In this document: positions 16,730 through 25,600 of the stretch, piece by piece
Position numbering within the stretch: position 1 is the first letter of the stretch
How the letters are laid out: each line of letters starts with the position of its first letter
DNA from: Bacteroidales bacterium
GTDB lineage: Bacteria; Bacteroidota; Bacteroidia; Bacteroidales; Rikenellaceae
Assembly: GCA_910574205.1 (NCBI GenBank)
Contig: CAJSYJ010000004.1
Span: forward strand, 62,001-126,000
Reading direction: 5' to 3'
DNA: 64,000 nt
Translations under genes and position numbers: made by a program
The notes under the pieces: generated by a model
Told to the model about the DNA's origin: nothing
Database searches by the model: none
The model's input: only the letters and a program-made list of their open reading frames with translations

Positions 16730-17257
16730 TTACGATTTGAACAGGCTCGATGCCCATGAATATACAGATGCCAGAGCTGCGCCGGCGATAGCAACATACG
16801 TCACGAGAACGCTCGTATCCGATATCAGATACTGCCATGCCTTGAAAGACTCCTTCTTGCCTGCGACCTCGTAGCCGAGCTGCTCGCCGCCGGCATCGAG
16901 CAGGAACTTGCCGTCAGCCCAGCCGTGAGACGTAGCCACGAGATATGCTCCGCCGATGACCACGACGATCACTACCACCGAGATCAGCGACTTGACCAGA
17001 CCCGTAGGATTCTGGACCTTGTTGAGTACGGCAGCGAACAATGCGCCCGCGATCGCGAAGATCAACAGGAAATAACCCCAGTAGAGGTTGTAGCTCACAG
17101 CGCTCTTCAACCCGTCGGGTACGGCGCTCAGTCCCTCTTCGGCGATCCGGTCGACCATATCGTCGGGTGCCTTGCTGCCCTCCATGATGGCGTAGGCCAA
17201 CAGCAGGACGGTAACGGCGCTGCAAACGATCAGTATTATTTTATGTAAATTTTTCAT
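16730..17257 (-). CDS. Conserved-style membrane protein within the exb operon, unknown function
   Basis: 175 residues with about four hydrophobic segments (residues ~6-25, 57-80, 88-108, 150-168) and a periplasmic-looking charged stretch after each pair. No domain is recognised. It lies between exbB and the two exbD genes (29 nt and 8 nt gaps), all on one transcript, which points to a role in assembling or regulating the Exb motor. This is inferred from context. Confidence 0.75.
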   Translation of the reverse strand: MKNLHKIILIVCSAVTVLLLAYAIMEGSKAPDDMVDRIAEEGLSAVPDGLKSAVSYNLYWGYFLLIFAIAGALFAAVLNKVQNPTGLVKSLISVVVIVVVIGGAYLVATSHGWADGKFLLDAGGEQLGYEVAGKKESFKAWQYLISDTSVLVTYVAIAGAALASVYSWASSLFKS

Positions 17258-17286
17258 GGATTATACTATTTGTTAAATAGGTCGGA

Positions 17287-18093
17287 TTATTTCTTGCTGT
17301 ATGCGGTAAGCATGTCTACCAACGTGATAGAGGTATCCTCCAACGTGTTGACCTGCGAGTCGATCTTCGAGAGGATGTAGTTGTAGAACAGCTGCAAGAT
17401 AACGGCAGAAATAAGACCCATGAGGGTGGTAAGAAGGGCGACCTTGATACCGCCGGCAACGACGTCCGGAGAGATCGTCTTCTGAACCTGGATCGTATCG
17501 AATGCCTGGATCATACCGACGACGGTACCCATGAATCCCAACGACGGAGACAGAGCGATGAACAGACCGATCCACGTCAGACCAGACTCCATGTTACCCT
17601 GCTGAACCGAACCGTAAGATACGACGGCCTTCTCGACAGCCTCCAAGCCCTGATCGTAGCGCATCAGACCCTGATAGTAGATAGAAGCGACGGGACCGCG
17701 CGTGTTGCGGCAGTACTCCTTGGCAGCCTCGACGCCCTTCTCGTTGAGCAGCTTCTCGACGTTGGCGACGAACTTCTTGGTATTGATCTGTGCGAAGGTA
17801 AGGTAGAGTATGCGCTCGATAGCGATGGCAAGACCGAATACCAAGCACAACAGCACCGGAAGCATCCACTCCCAACCGCCTTCGAGGAACTTCTTCATAA
17901 GAGCGAAGTGCATGGGCTCGCCTTCGAGAGTCTCGGCAGATGCGGCAACGTTCGTCGTGGTCGTCTCGACAGCCTCATCGACGACCTGCTCGGTAGCGTT
18001 GTCCTGTGCGGGAGCGGCTTCGGGCTCCTCCTGAGCATAAGCAGCGCCGAAAGTCATCGCAGCAGCTGCCAGAACCAAAAATAATTTTTTCAT
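17287..18093 (-). CDS. exbB: ExbB/MotA/TolQ proton-channel family protein
   Basis: 268 residues. A signal-like N-terminus (MKKLFLVLAAAAMTFGAAYAQ) and an acidic Ala/Glu linker precede three membrane helices: WEWMLPVLLCLVFGLAIAIERI, the TolQ signature SPSLGFMGTVVGMIQAFD, and GGIKVALLTTLMGLISAVI. It forms the proton channel energising TonB-dependent outer-membrane uptake. First gene of the exbB-X-exbD-exbD operon, with a ~225-nt leader. Confidence 0.92.
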   Translation of the reverse strand: MKKLFLVLAAAAMTFGAAYAQEEPEAAPAQDNATEQVVDEAVETTTTNVAASAETLEGEPMHFALMKKFLEGGWEWMLPVLLCLVFGLAIAIERILYLTFAQINTKKFVANVEKLLNEKGVEAAKEYCRNTRGPVASIYYQGLMRYDQGLEAVEKAVVSYGSVQQGNMESGLTWIGLFIALSPSLGFMGTVVGMIQAFDTIQVQKTISPDVVAGGIKVALLTTLMGLISAVILQLFYNYILSKIDSQVNTLEDTSITLVDMLTAYSKK

Positions 18094-18325
18094 AGTTGTT
18101 TTTAATAATTAGAATTTGTAATTTTTAGTTGTTGTTATCTTATCTCGTTTTTCAGTTAATAGTTTCGCCTGCCGATACCCTGCATGCGGCCGACGACCGA
18201 ACGCCCCGAAAAAAAAACGGCAAACGGACATCGCGACGCATACACAATTTATTTTCAATCAATTACCGGCCGCAAGGCGCATCCCGAGGTTTCCGTCGGT
18301 TCGCATTACGGACATTTTACAGTGC

Positions 18326-18357
18326 GAAATATACGAATAAATTTTCATTCGTGCAAC
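18326..18357 (-). promoter_or_regulatory. Likely exbB operon promoter
   Basis: On the minus strand GTTG (18354-18357), 20-bp spacer, TATATTTC (18326-18333), one base off the -7 consensus. It lies next to the ansA stop (18361). Confidence 0.45.
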
Positions 18358-18360
18358 GCT

Positions 18361-19392
18361 TCATTCGCTAAATTCGCCGCGCAGGGGGCGGCGCATCATG
18401 TCGAGGGTCTGCTCCAACGACAAATTTTTGCCCAAAACGTACATCAGTTTCGCCGCAGCCGCCTCGGTGGTCATGTCGTGTCCCGACACTACGCCCAGAC
18501 GTTGCAGCCTGAGTCCCGTTTCGTAGAGGTGCATGGCGACAGCGCCGTCCTTGCACTGAGAGATATTGACCACGACGGTGCCGCGCGCAAGCGTCTCGGC
18601 GAGCAGATCGGTGCACCACGAAGCCGTAGGGGCATTGCCCGCACCAAAGGTTTCGAGCACTACGCCGCGCGCCCCGCTGTCGAGAAGCATCGATCTCAGT
18701 GCGCGGCGGCTGATGCCGGGAAAGAGCTTGACGACGATTACCTCGTCGCTCATGCGCTCGGCGATGCGCAGCTCCCCGCCGCCGTCGGAGAAGTCGCCGA
18801 CGGCCGCAAAGTCGTAGTGTATGTTCACTCCCACTTCGGCCAGCGCGGGATAGTTGTACGAGCGGAATGCGTTGAGCTCCTCGGCGCTCTGCTTGGTAGT
18901 GCGGTTGCCGCGGAACAGCCGGTTCTGGAAATAGAGCGCCACCTCCGGCACGAGCGGCCGGCCGTCGGGCGCCGAGGCGCCTGCGATCTCGATCGCCGTG
19001 ATAAGGTTCTCGCGGCCGTCGGTGCGCAGTATGCCGATCGGAATCTGACTGCCGGTGAAGATCACCGGCTTGGCCAGATTTTCGAGCATGAAGCTCAGGG
19101 CCGAAGCCGTATAGGACATGGTGTCGGTGCCGTGCAGCACCACGAAGCCGTCGTAGTCGGCATAGTTGTCGCGGATGATGCGCGCCAGATCGATCCAGTT
19201 GTCGATCGAGACGTTCGACGAGTCGATTGGCGGGGTCAGCGTCAGCACCTCGATATCGACATTGAGCCGTTTGAGCGAGGGAAATTCGTCGTATATGCCG
19301 CTGAAATCGAAAGGCACCAGTGCACCGGTCTGCTCGTCGGTCTTCATGCCGATCGTACCGCCGGTATAGATTATCAGAATAGATGATTTCAT
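18361..19392 (-). CDS. ansA: Type I (cytoplasmic) L-asparaginase
   Basis: 343 residues. It hydrolyses asparagine to aspartate and ammonia. Both catalytic threonine motifs are intact: YTGGTIGM near the N-terminus and HGTDTMSYTASALSF. There is no signal peptide, and the length fits the cytoplasmic type I group. It seems monocistronic, with its promoter inside the reverse-oriented family 1 repeat at 19427-19500. Confidence 0.93.
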   Translation of the reverse strand: MKSSILIIYTGGTIGMKTDEQTGALVPFDFSGIYDEFPSLKRLNVDIEVLTLTPPIDSSNVSIDNWIDLARIIRDNYADYDGFVVLHGTDTMSYTASALSFMLENLAKPVIFTGSQIPIGILRTDGRENLITAIEIAGASAPDGRPLVPEVALYFQNRLFRGNRTTKQSAEELNAFRSYNYPALAEVGVNIHYDFAAVGDFSDGGGELRIAERMSDEVIVVKLFPGISRRALRSMLLDSGARGVVLETFGAGNAPTASWCTDLLAETLARGTVVVNISQCKDGAVAMHLYETGLRLQRLGVVSGHDMTTEAAAAKLMYVLGKNLSLEQTLDMMRRPLRGEFSE

Positions 19393-19426
19393 ATCAATGT
19401 CGTTTATGCGGCCTCGCCGCGTAGTA

Positions 19427-19500
19427 CAAAGATACGATTAAGCCGAGGGAAAAACAAATTTATTTGATTTTTACCGAGGCGAAGTATCTTCGGCGAAGCC
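19427..19500 (-). repeat. Family 1 intergenic repeat, copy 3, carrying the ansA promoter
   Basis: Read on the minus strand: GAAGATACTTCGCCTCGG, an A/T-rich inverted repeat around AAATAAATTT, then CCCTCGGCTTAATCG and TATCTTTG (19427-19434). A TTTG at 19455-19458 gives a 20-bp spacer, so this copy holds a complete -33/-7 promoter about 35 bp before ansA. The centre differs entirely from copies 1-2, but the borders are nearly the same. Confidence 0.75.
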
Positions 19501-19540
19501 AGAGATGAGGAGTGTAGAGTGTAATTCGGAACGTGGATAT

Positions 19541-19690
19541 GCTGCCCGAATGCTTTGCAGCCCGAACGGCCGTAGTTACGGCTTACGCCGTTATACAATC
19601 CTGACCCCACCCCAACCCCTCCCTCGGGAGGGGCTTGTGTCGCGCGCCGGGTGGAGCCCGCGAGCGGTCTGCAAACAATTAGATTTGCAT
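19541..19690 (+). repeat. Family 2 intergenic repeat, copy A
   Basis: GCTGCCCGAATGCTTTGCAG, then a palindrome-rich core (CCGTAGTTACGGCTTACGCC) and a CCTCCC/GGGAGG hairpin, with weaker similarity continuing through GGTGGAGCC to about 19690. Copies B and C lie at 22059 and 22230. The whole 19435-20036 stretch has no recognisable gene. Confidence 0.65.
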
Positions 19691-20036
19691 CCGCATGAAG
19701 TTTTCGTCTGCAACAGCGAGGCCTGGCTGCGCGAATAAGATGAGCCTCAGGACTTAGGCCGGCATATACGATATCCGCATGTTTTGCCTATCGGTCTGTC
19801 GTGGCTGCGGTGCAAGGTCATAAAGACGATATCGACGCGTATTGAGCAATCGGGATTGACAAAAGGACTTACAATGCCGCAACGACAAAATACCCTCCGG
19901 CACCGCCGACCGATCCGCCTTTCTCGACGCGGCGGTTATGCCGTCGGCCATGGCTTCGGGGAGTTGAAGCCGCACAGCCTCGACGCTCGGAAGCCGGCGG
20001 CCGGGTATATGCAGCCGCCGAGAATATATATCGTAT

Positions 20037-20074
20037 AATAGTACCGGCCGCGAACTGTCGCGGCCGGTACTATT
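20037..20074 (-). terminator. Terminator of the cutC operon
   Basis: A near-perfect stem AATAGTACCGGCCGCG/CGCGGCCGGTACTATT with a 6-nt loop, 20 bp past the last stop. The T-run is short, so some readthrough is possible. Confidence 0.65.
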
Positions 20075-20094
20075 TGCAGGCGATGGCGCAGTCC

Positions 20095-21297
20095 CTATCT
20101 GTTCATATAAAGGTTGACCGTCACGGGCGAATCGGCCACTTCGACCGGCCGGCGGCATGCCGTGCCCGAGGCATCCTCGTAGAGCAGCGTATAGGTGCGG
20201 TTCTTCTCCACCAGAAGCGTGAGGAAATCGTTCATATCGCGCTGCGGATCGGCCGTGCGGCCGCCGCCGATCTGCTCCTCGCCGCAGAATATGTCGACAT
20301 TGGCCGCCACGCGGTCGGCCGAATGCTGCGTATGGCCGCTGTCGCGGAACATGGCTATGCGCAGTGCTACGTGACGCCCGTCGGCAGCCTTGGAGTCCTC
20401 GACCCGGGCACAGACATCGACATAACGCTGCGTGACGTCGATGCCGTGCACCTCGCGCGACTGCTCGCTCCACACCATAGGAAACCAGTCGCCCGTAGGC
20501 ATGAACGAGACGGCATACACGGCATGGTCGCGGTCGCCCGCCGTGGCGCGTCCGGCATCCGAGAGGAACCATGTGCGATCCAGCGCGCGCGGCGGCGCAT
20601 ACTCGGTAAAATACCAGCGGCCATCGATCATAACCTCCGTCCAGCTGTGGTTGCCGCGGTCATCGTGCCATGCGGCCGTACCGGCGAAGCGAGCCGGGAT
20701 GCCCACCGAGCGCAGCGCATCGACCAGCAGGATCGACAGACCCGTGCACGAAGCCATGTGCTGGCGCATCGACTCAGAGGGGCTTTGGTTGGTCTTCTCG
20801 CGCAGGGTGTTGTACTCTACGTCGACCGTCGAGGCTATGCAGGCGTTGACCGCCTCGACGGCGCTGCGCATATCGGCGCACCGGTCGGCAACGGGGGCGA
20901 AGCGTGCGAACATATCCTCGCGCCACGAGTCTCGCACCTCGTCGACCACGGCATAAGGCAGCACCTCGTTGAAAAATACCGAGTCGGGCAGCGCCGCGCA
21001 CCACGCATATCTCTCGCGGGCACGGTAGGCCAGATCGATGTTCTCGGCAAGCAGCGCGAGCGACATGGTGTCGCGGTCGCCGCGCGGCATGTTGGCCACC
21101 AGAAAGGCAGCGCCCTCGCGACGCTCTGCGGGCAGCGCACGCAGCAGCGAGTCGAGAGCCTCGCGCCGAGGCGACGACGACAGCGCCTCGTCGAGCGGGG
21201 CATGGTAGCTTTCGGGAATACCTTCGGGATAGGTGTTGCGCTCCGCGGCACAAGCCGCGAGCGAAGCTGCCGCAAGCAGCGTAATCAGTCTCTTCAT
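20095..21297 (-). CDS. Transglutaminase-like superfamily lipoprotein
   Basis: 400 residues. The lipobox LAAC gives a lipidated Cys15 (MKRLITLLAAASLAAC). The transglutaminase-like core has Cys in HMASCTGLSILLVDALRSVGIPAR and His in GNHSWTEVMIDGRWYFTE; the Asp is probably in the following segment. Such cysteine-protease-fold domains in Bacteroidales are exported, with unknown substrates. Start MKRLIT is chosen because the longer frame has no signal peptide. The ATG overlaps the cutC stop (ATGA, 21294-21297), so it is translationally coupled. Confidence 0.8.
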   Translation of the reverse strand: MKRLITLLAAASLAACAAERNTYPEGIPESYHAPLDEALSSSPRREALDSLLRALPAERREGAAFLVANMPRGDRDTMSLALLAENIDLAYRARERYAWCAALPDSVFFNEVLPYAVVDEVRDSWREDMFARFAPVADRCADMRSAVEAVNACIASTVDVEYNTLREKTNQSPSESMRQHMASCTGLSILLVDALRSVGIPARFAGTAAWHDDRGNHSWTEVMIDGRWYFTEYAPPRALDRTWFLSDAGRATAGDRDHAVYAVSFMPTGDWFPMVWSEQSREVHGIDVTQRYVDVCARVEDSKAADGRHVALRIAMFRDSGHTQHSADRVAANVDIFCGEEQIGGGRTADPQRDMNDFLTLLVEKNRTYTLLYEDASGTACRRPVEVADSPVTVNLYMNR

Positions 21298-22025
21298 ATA
21301 CGTGATACGTTTTCGATTATCGACAATATGCTGTTTTCGTCGGCCTCGGCCAACATGTATTCGTCCCTGCCGCCGCCCATATCTATGTCGGCGCAACGCC
21401 AGCGCATGGGGCTGGGATAGCTGCGCCGCGCACTGAAATGGAGCGCATCGACCCCCGCCGAGGCTATCCGTGCGGCATTCGAGGCGTTGACGCCGCAGCC
21501 GGCCATGATCTCGATACGGCCGCGCGCAATGTCGAGCGCACGCCGCAGGTCGTCGAGTCCCTCCAAGGCCGTGGGGCGTCCGCCCGAGGTAAGTATGCGC
21601 GTGCAGCCGCAGCGAGCGACATCGTCGACCGAACGCAGATAGTCGCGCGAGACATCTATCGCACGGTGGAACGTAGTCTGCATAGGCGCAGCCGCCTCGA
21701 CAAGACGCGCCGTGCGCTCGACGTCGACATAGCCGTCGGCCGTCAAAAGACCGAACACGACGCTGTCGGCACCCGCCTGCCGCGCGAGCTCTATCTCGCG
21801 GAGCATCTGCTCGTACTCACGGTCGGTATAGAGAAAATCGCCGCCGCGCGGACGTATCATCACACTGAGCGAGTATCCTCCCGCCTCGCGTGCCATGGCA
21901 ACGGCCGCAGCCGAGGGTGTGGTGCCGCCCTCGGAGGGCGACGAGCAGAGTTCGACGCGGTCGACGCCCGTGCGCGCCGCTATGCGGCAAGCCTCGATGG
22001 AATATGCACAGAGTTCGTATGTCAT
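21294..22025 (-). CDS. cutC: CutC family protein
   Basis: 243 residues, a TIM barrel of the CutC family once linked to copper homeostasis; its biochemical role is still unclear. Hallmarks are ELCAYSIEACRIAARTGVDRVELCSSPSEGGTTPS, VMIRPRGGDFLYTDREYEQM, FGLLTADGYVD, TFHRAID, RILTSGGRPTALEG and IMAGCGVN. The length is normal. First gene of a two-gene unit with the transglutaminase-like lipoprotein. Confidence 0.93.
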   Translation of the reverse strand: MTYELCAYSIEACRIAARTGVDRVELCSSPSEGGTTPSAAAVAMAREAGGYSLSVMIRPRGGDFLYTDREYEQMLREIELARQAGADSVVFGLLTADGYVDVERTARLVEAAAPMQTTFHRAIDVSRDYLRSVDDVARCGCTRILTSGGRPTALEGLDDLRRALDIARGRIEIMAGCGVNASNAARIASAGVDALHFSARRSYPSPMRWRCADIDMGGGRDEYMLAEADENSILSIIENVSRI

Positions 22026-22058
22026 AAAAAACGTTTTAGCTTTTAGTAAAGTTCCTAT

Positions 22059-22160
22059 GCTGCCCGATTGTTTTGCATCCCGGACGGCCGTTGTTACGGC
22101 TTACGCCGTTGTACAATTCTGACCCCACCCAATCCCCCTCCCTGAGGGAGGGGGATTGGG
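22059..22160 (+). repeat. Family 2 intergenic repeat, copy B
   Basis: GCTGCCCGATTGTTTTGCAT, the same palindrome-rich core as copy A and a C-rich/G-rich hairpin (CAATCCCCCTCCC with GGGAGGGGGATTG) at 22130-22158. Confidence 0.65.
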
Positions 22161-22229
22161 TGTGTTCGCAATTCTTATCAGCGTATTACGCTGTCCGAGA
22201 GCCTTTGCGATGCTTGGCCGCATGCATAC

Positions 22230-22395
22230 GCCGCCCGAATGCTTTACACCCCGAACGGACGTAGCTACGGCTTGCGCCGTTGTACAGATTATACCCTCCA
22301 TCTAAATCTCCCTCCTCGGGAGGGAGACTTGCTGTCGCTCGTTGCACTCGCTTCTGGTGGAGCCAGAGGCCTGTCTGCCAAAAACCGGATTGCAG
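22230..22395 (+). repeat. Family 2 intergenic repeat, copy C
   Basis: GCCGCCCGAATGCTTTACAC, the core GTAGCTACGGCTTGCGCC, a CTCCCTCC/GGGAGGGAG hairpin, then GGTGGAGCCAGAGG as in copy A. The rest of 22396-22643 holds no recognisable gene. Confidence 0.65.
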
Positions 22396-22643
22396 CCCGG
22401 CTGCAATCGACGTCTCCCCTTTTGGGCTTCGGTCGTATTACGCCGCCAGTGCCGTTACCGAGATCGTATCCGTCCTCTGGAATATCCCGCCGGCTCTTAA
22501 CATATTGCGCGGAGCTTCGCAGCTATCCGCAACTGCTTAGGGCTGAGCCTGCAATATGTCGTAGAACCGGCGAAACCGATCGTGCGCCGCACTTTACCGC
22601 ATATATCGCAAAGCGAATATAATAAAAATTACTCTACTGCGAG

Positions 22644-25600
22644 TTATTTTCCGGCCGTGTCGTCACGCTCGACGATGCGGCAGCGGGTCGATGCGTTGCG
22701 GCCGCACCGTGTCGGGTAGTACATCAGCTCGGCGCGCGCGGCCTCGACGGCATACGAGCCCGCATATCGCGGCACAAGATCGACCGTGAAGGTGTGCCGC
22801 CCGCGCGGCAGCCGCGTGCAGAATATCGACGTGCGCTCCATATAGCGCTCGCGATAGGTCTCGTAGCGCGAGCGAGGCTGCTCCGAGGCATAGGCCATAC
22901 CCGCAGGGATCGGTATCTCGATCATGACATAGTCGGCATCAGCCTCGACATCGATCCGGGCTTCGAGCCGCACTGATCGCCCCTCCTCCAAGGGCTGCGC
23001 CTCGCCCGAGGAGGCATCGACCAGACGCGTGTCGACGGCAAAGCCCTCGGACGCGGGTGCGGGGTTCTCCTCGCGCCTGCGCTGCCATGCCGTGAAGAAG
23101 ATCGGCGAGATGCCGTCGGAGACGACCTCCGTCACGCTGCCAGCCTCACGCGCAAGCCTTACGGGAAACTCGTCGTAGCGGCGGCCGTCGATCTCGACCG
23201 AAGCTCCCGAAGCGGTACTGTCGGCGGCGAGCATGTCGTCGAGAAGCGTCGCGACAACGCGCGAGCCCAGATAGGTGTTCAGGCGCCCCTCTTCGCCGCA
23301 GAGAGAGAGCAGATAGGCGCGCACGGCGGCCATATCGGCCTTGCTGCCGCCAGAATCGCGCAGCAGGGAGTATGCCGTCAGCGTAGCCTCGACATCGTCG
23401 TCGGCAGGGCATCTTAGCAGCCACGACGGACGGTAGACGCCCCAGTGCAGCATGCCGGTCATCGTGCGCCGGGCGCGCGAAAGGATCGAGTCGACATCGA
23501 CCGACACTGACAGACCGCAGTCGCGGGCGACGCTCAGCCCTTGAAGCCACACGCCCACGGTGGTATCGCGCACGCTCAAAGCGGCTTCTGCGAAGCGTCG
23601 GCAGTCGGCATTGCCGTCGAGGCGTCGCACGGCGGCTATCGCCCGCAGCATATCCGCAGCGGCGGCACCCTCCCCGTCCCGACCGACGACGATGCGGTCG
23701 AGACGCCCTATCATGGCATCGGCCAGCTGTCGGCGGCTCCACCGCACCTTGTAGCCCGCACTCTCGGCCTGGGCGAGGGCGTCGACCACATGCCGCGTGA
23801 TCCACATCTCGCCCGCAGAGCCGCTCCACCAGCCCCACAGGCCGTCTGCGTCGCGGCGCTTGTCGTCGACCAGACGGTCGATTATGCGGCGCACGTCGTG
23901 CCCGTCGTCGAAGCGTATGCCGCGCGCCTTGCAAATGCGCTCGTGCGCCAGATGCGCCAGCAGCTTCGAGGCGAGCTGCTCGTTGCAGTCGTAAGGATAA
24001 TCCGTCAGGCGCCCGATCTGTGCCGAGAGGCACTCGATGCCCGAGGCATCGGCATATATCGTGACATCGCCCCACTCGGCCGACGACTCGAAGCGGCGGG
24101 CGAGGGTATCGGCGATGATCTCGAAGCGACCGCGTGTGACGAGCGTACCGCGCGGCAGTATGGGTATCGAGCGCCGCTCGCCGTCGGTAAAGCCGTCGTC
24201 GGTCGAGAGTCGATAGACCACCGATATGCTGTCGCCGGAGGCTGCCGCAAGCGGTATGCGGTCGACGCTGCTCTTGTCCAGCAAGATACGCTCGGAAGAG
24301 ATATCGCCTGCATCTATCGTCCGCTCGACGGCGACCGTATCGCCCGTATGGTTGGTCATGCGGCCGAATGCGGTAAGCGTATCGCCTACGAGGGCGAAGC
24401 GCGGCATCGAGAGCCGTGCGCTCAGCGGCATGAACGAACGCACCGAGAGTCTGCGGTGTGCCGTCGCGCGACGCCTGCCCACGGCGACGAAGTCGGCATT
24501 CCAGGCCGTTATGTCGTCGGGATAGGTCACTTCGAAGCGCACGCGGCCGTCGGCATCGGTCGTAAGCGACGGCTGCCAGAAAGCGTCGTCGCGGAAGTCG
24601 GCACGCAGCGATCCGCCCTCGCGCCACCCTTCGGGCATATCGGCGGCCGACGACGACGATCGAGTCTCGACGACGACAACTCCGCCTGCGGCACGCGAGC
24701 CGTAGAGCCTTTCGGCCGATTCGTTGCTAAGCATGGAGATCGACACGATGTCATCGGCAGCCAGATCCGACAGCGCACCATTGTAGGGCACTCCGTCGAC
24801 TACGATCATCGGCTCGGCCGCATCGGCCGTCTCCTCCTCGGCGATCCGGCCTGCTCCTCTGACTTTAACACCATTTGCAGCACCCGTCAATGCCGTCTTG
24901 CGCGTCGTTCCGTAGGCTACGACACACACCTCTTCGAGCGCCGTCGAAGACTCCTGCAATACGACATTATAGTCATAGCCGCGTCGCAGCTGCACGACGA
25001 AGCTCTCATATCCCAGGAAATCGACCGTGAGCATGGCCGCCCCGTCGACATACGGCATGCGGAAGCGGCCGTCGATATCGGACGTTACCGCATGCTCGCC
25101 TGCTCTGACCACAGCACCTATAACAGGCTCGCCCTCATTGTCCGTTACCCTGCCGGTAACCACATCGGCGGCAAGGTTGAGAGAGTTGCAAACACCTACA
25201 TCCGAGGCGGCGAACGCTCCGCCGCGCGGCCGCAGACGTCTGCGGGGCGCATCGATTGCAGGCATAGCGATCTCGACGGCACGCCGCAGCGCAGAGAGTG
25301 CCGAGAGCGCATGTTCATCGGGCGGTGCGGCAGCGGCCTTATCCATGCGCAGGCAGTTGTCGCCGCGGGGGCGCAAATCGATATGGGCCGTCACGCAGGT
25401 AGTATCGCGCATGATGACGTCGATGCGGCAGCGTCCCGCCGGAAGCCCCGCAATGCGACGGGTACGGCCGTAATAGAGAGAGTGCAGACCGGCAGAGTCG
25501 GAGATAGCTATGACGAACCGGTCGCCCGGATGCCCGCGGCTGTCGACGAAGCTGAGCGTCAACCGGCAGTCGCCCTCGGTCGTATCGCGCCGCAGGATAC

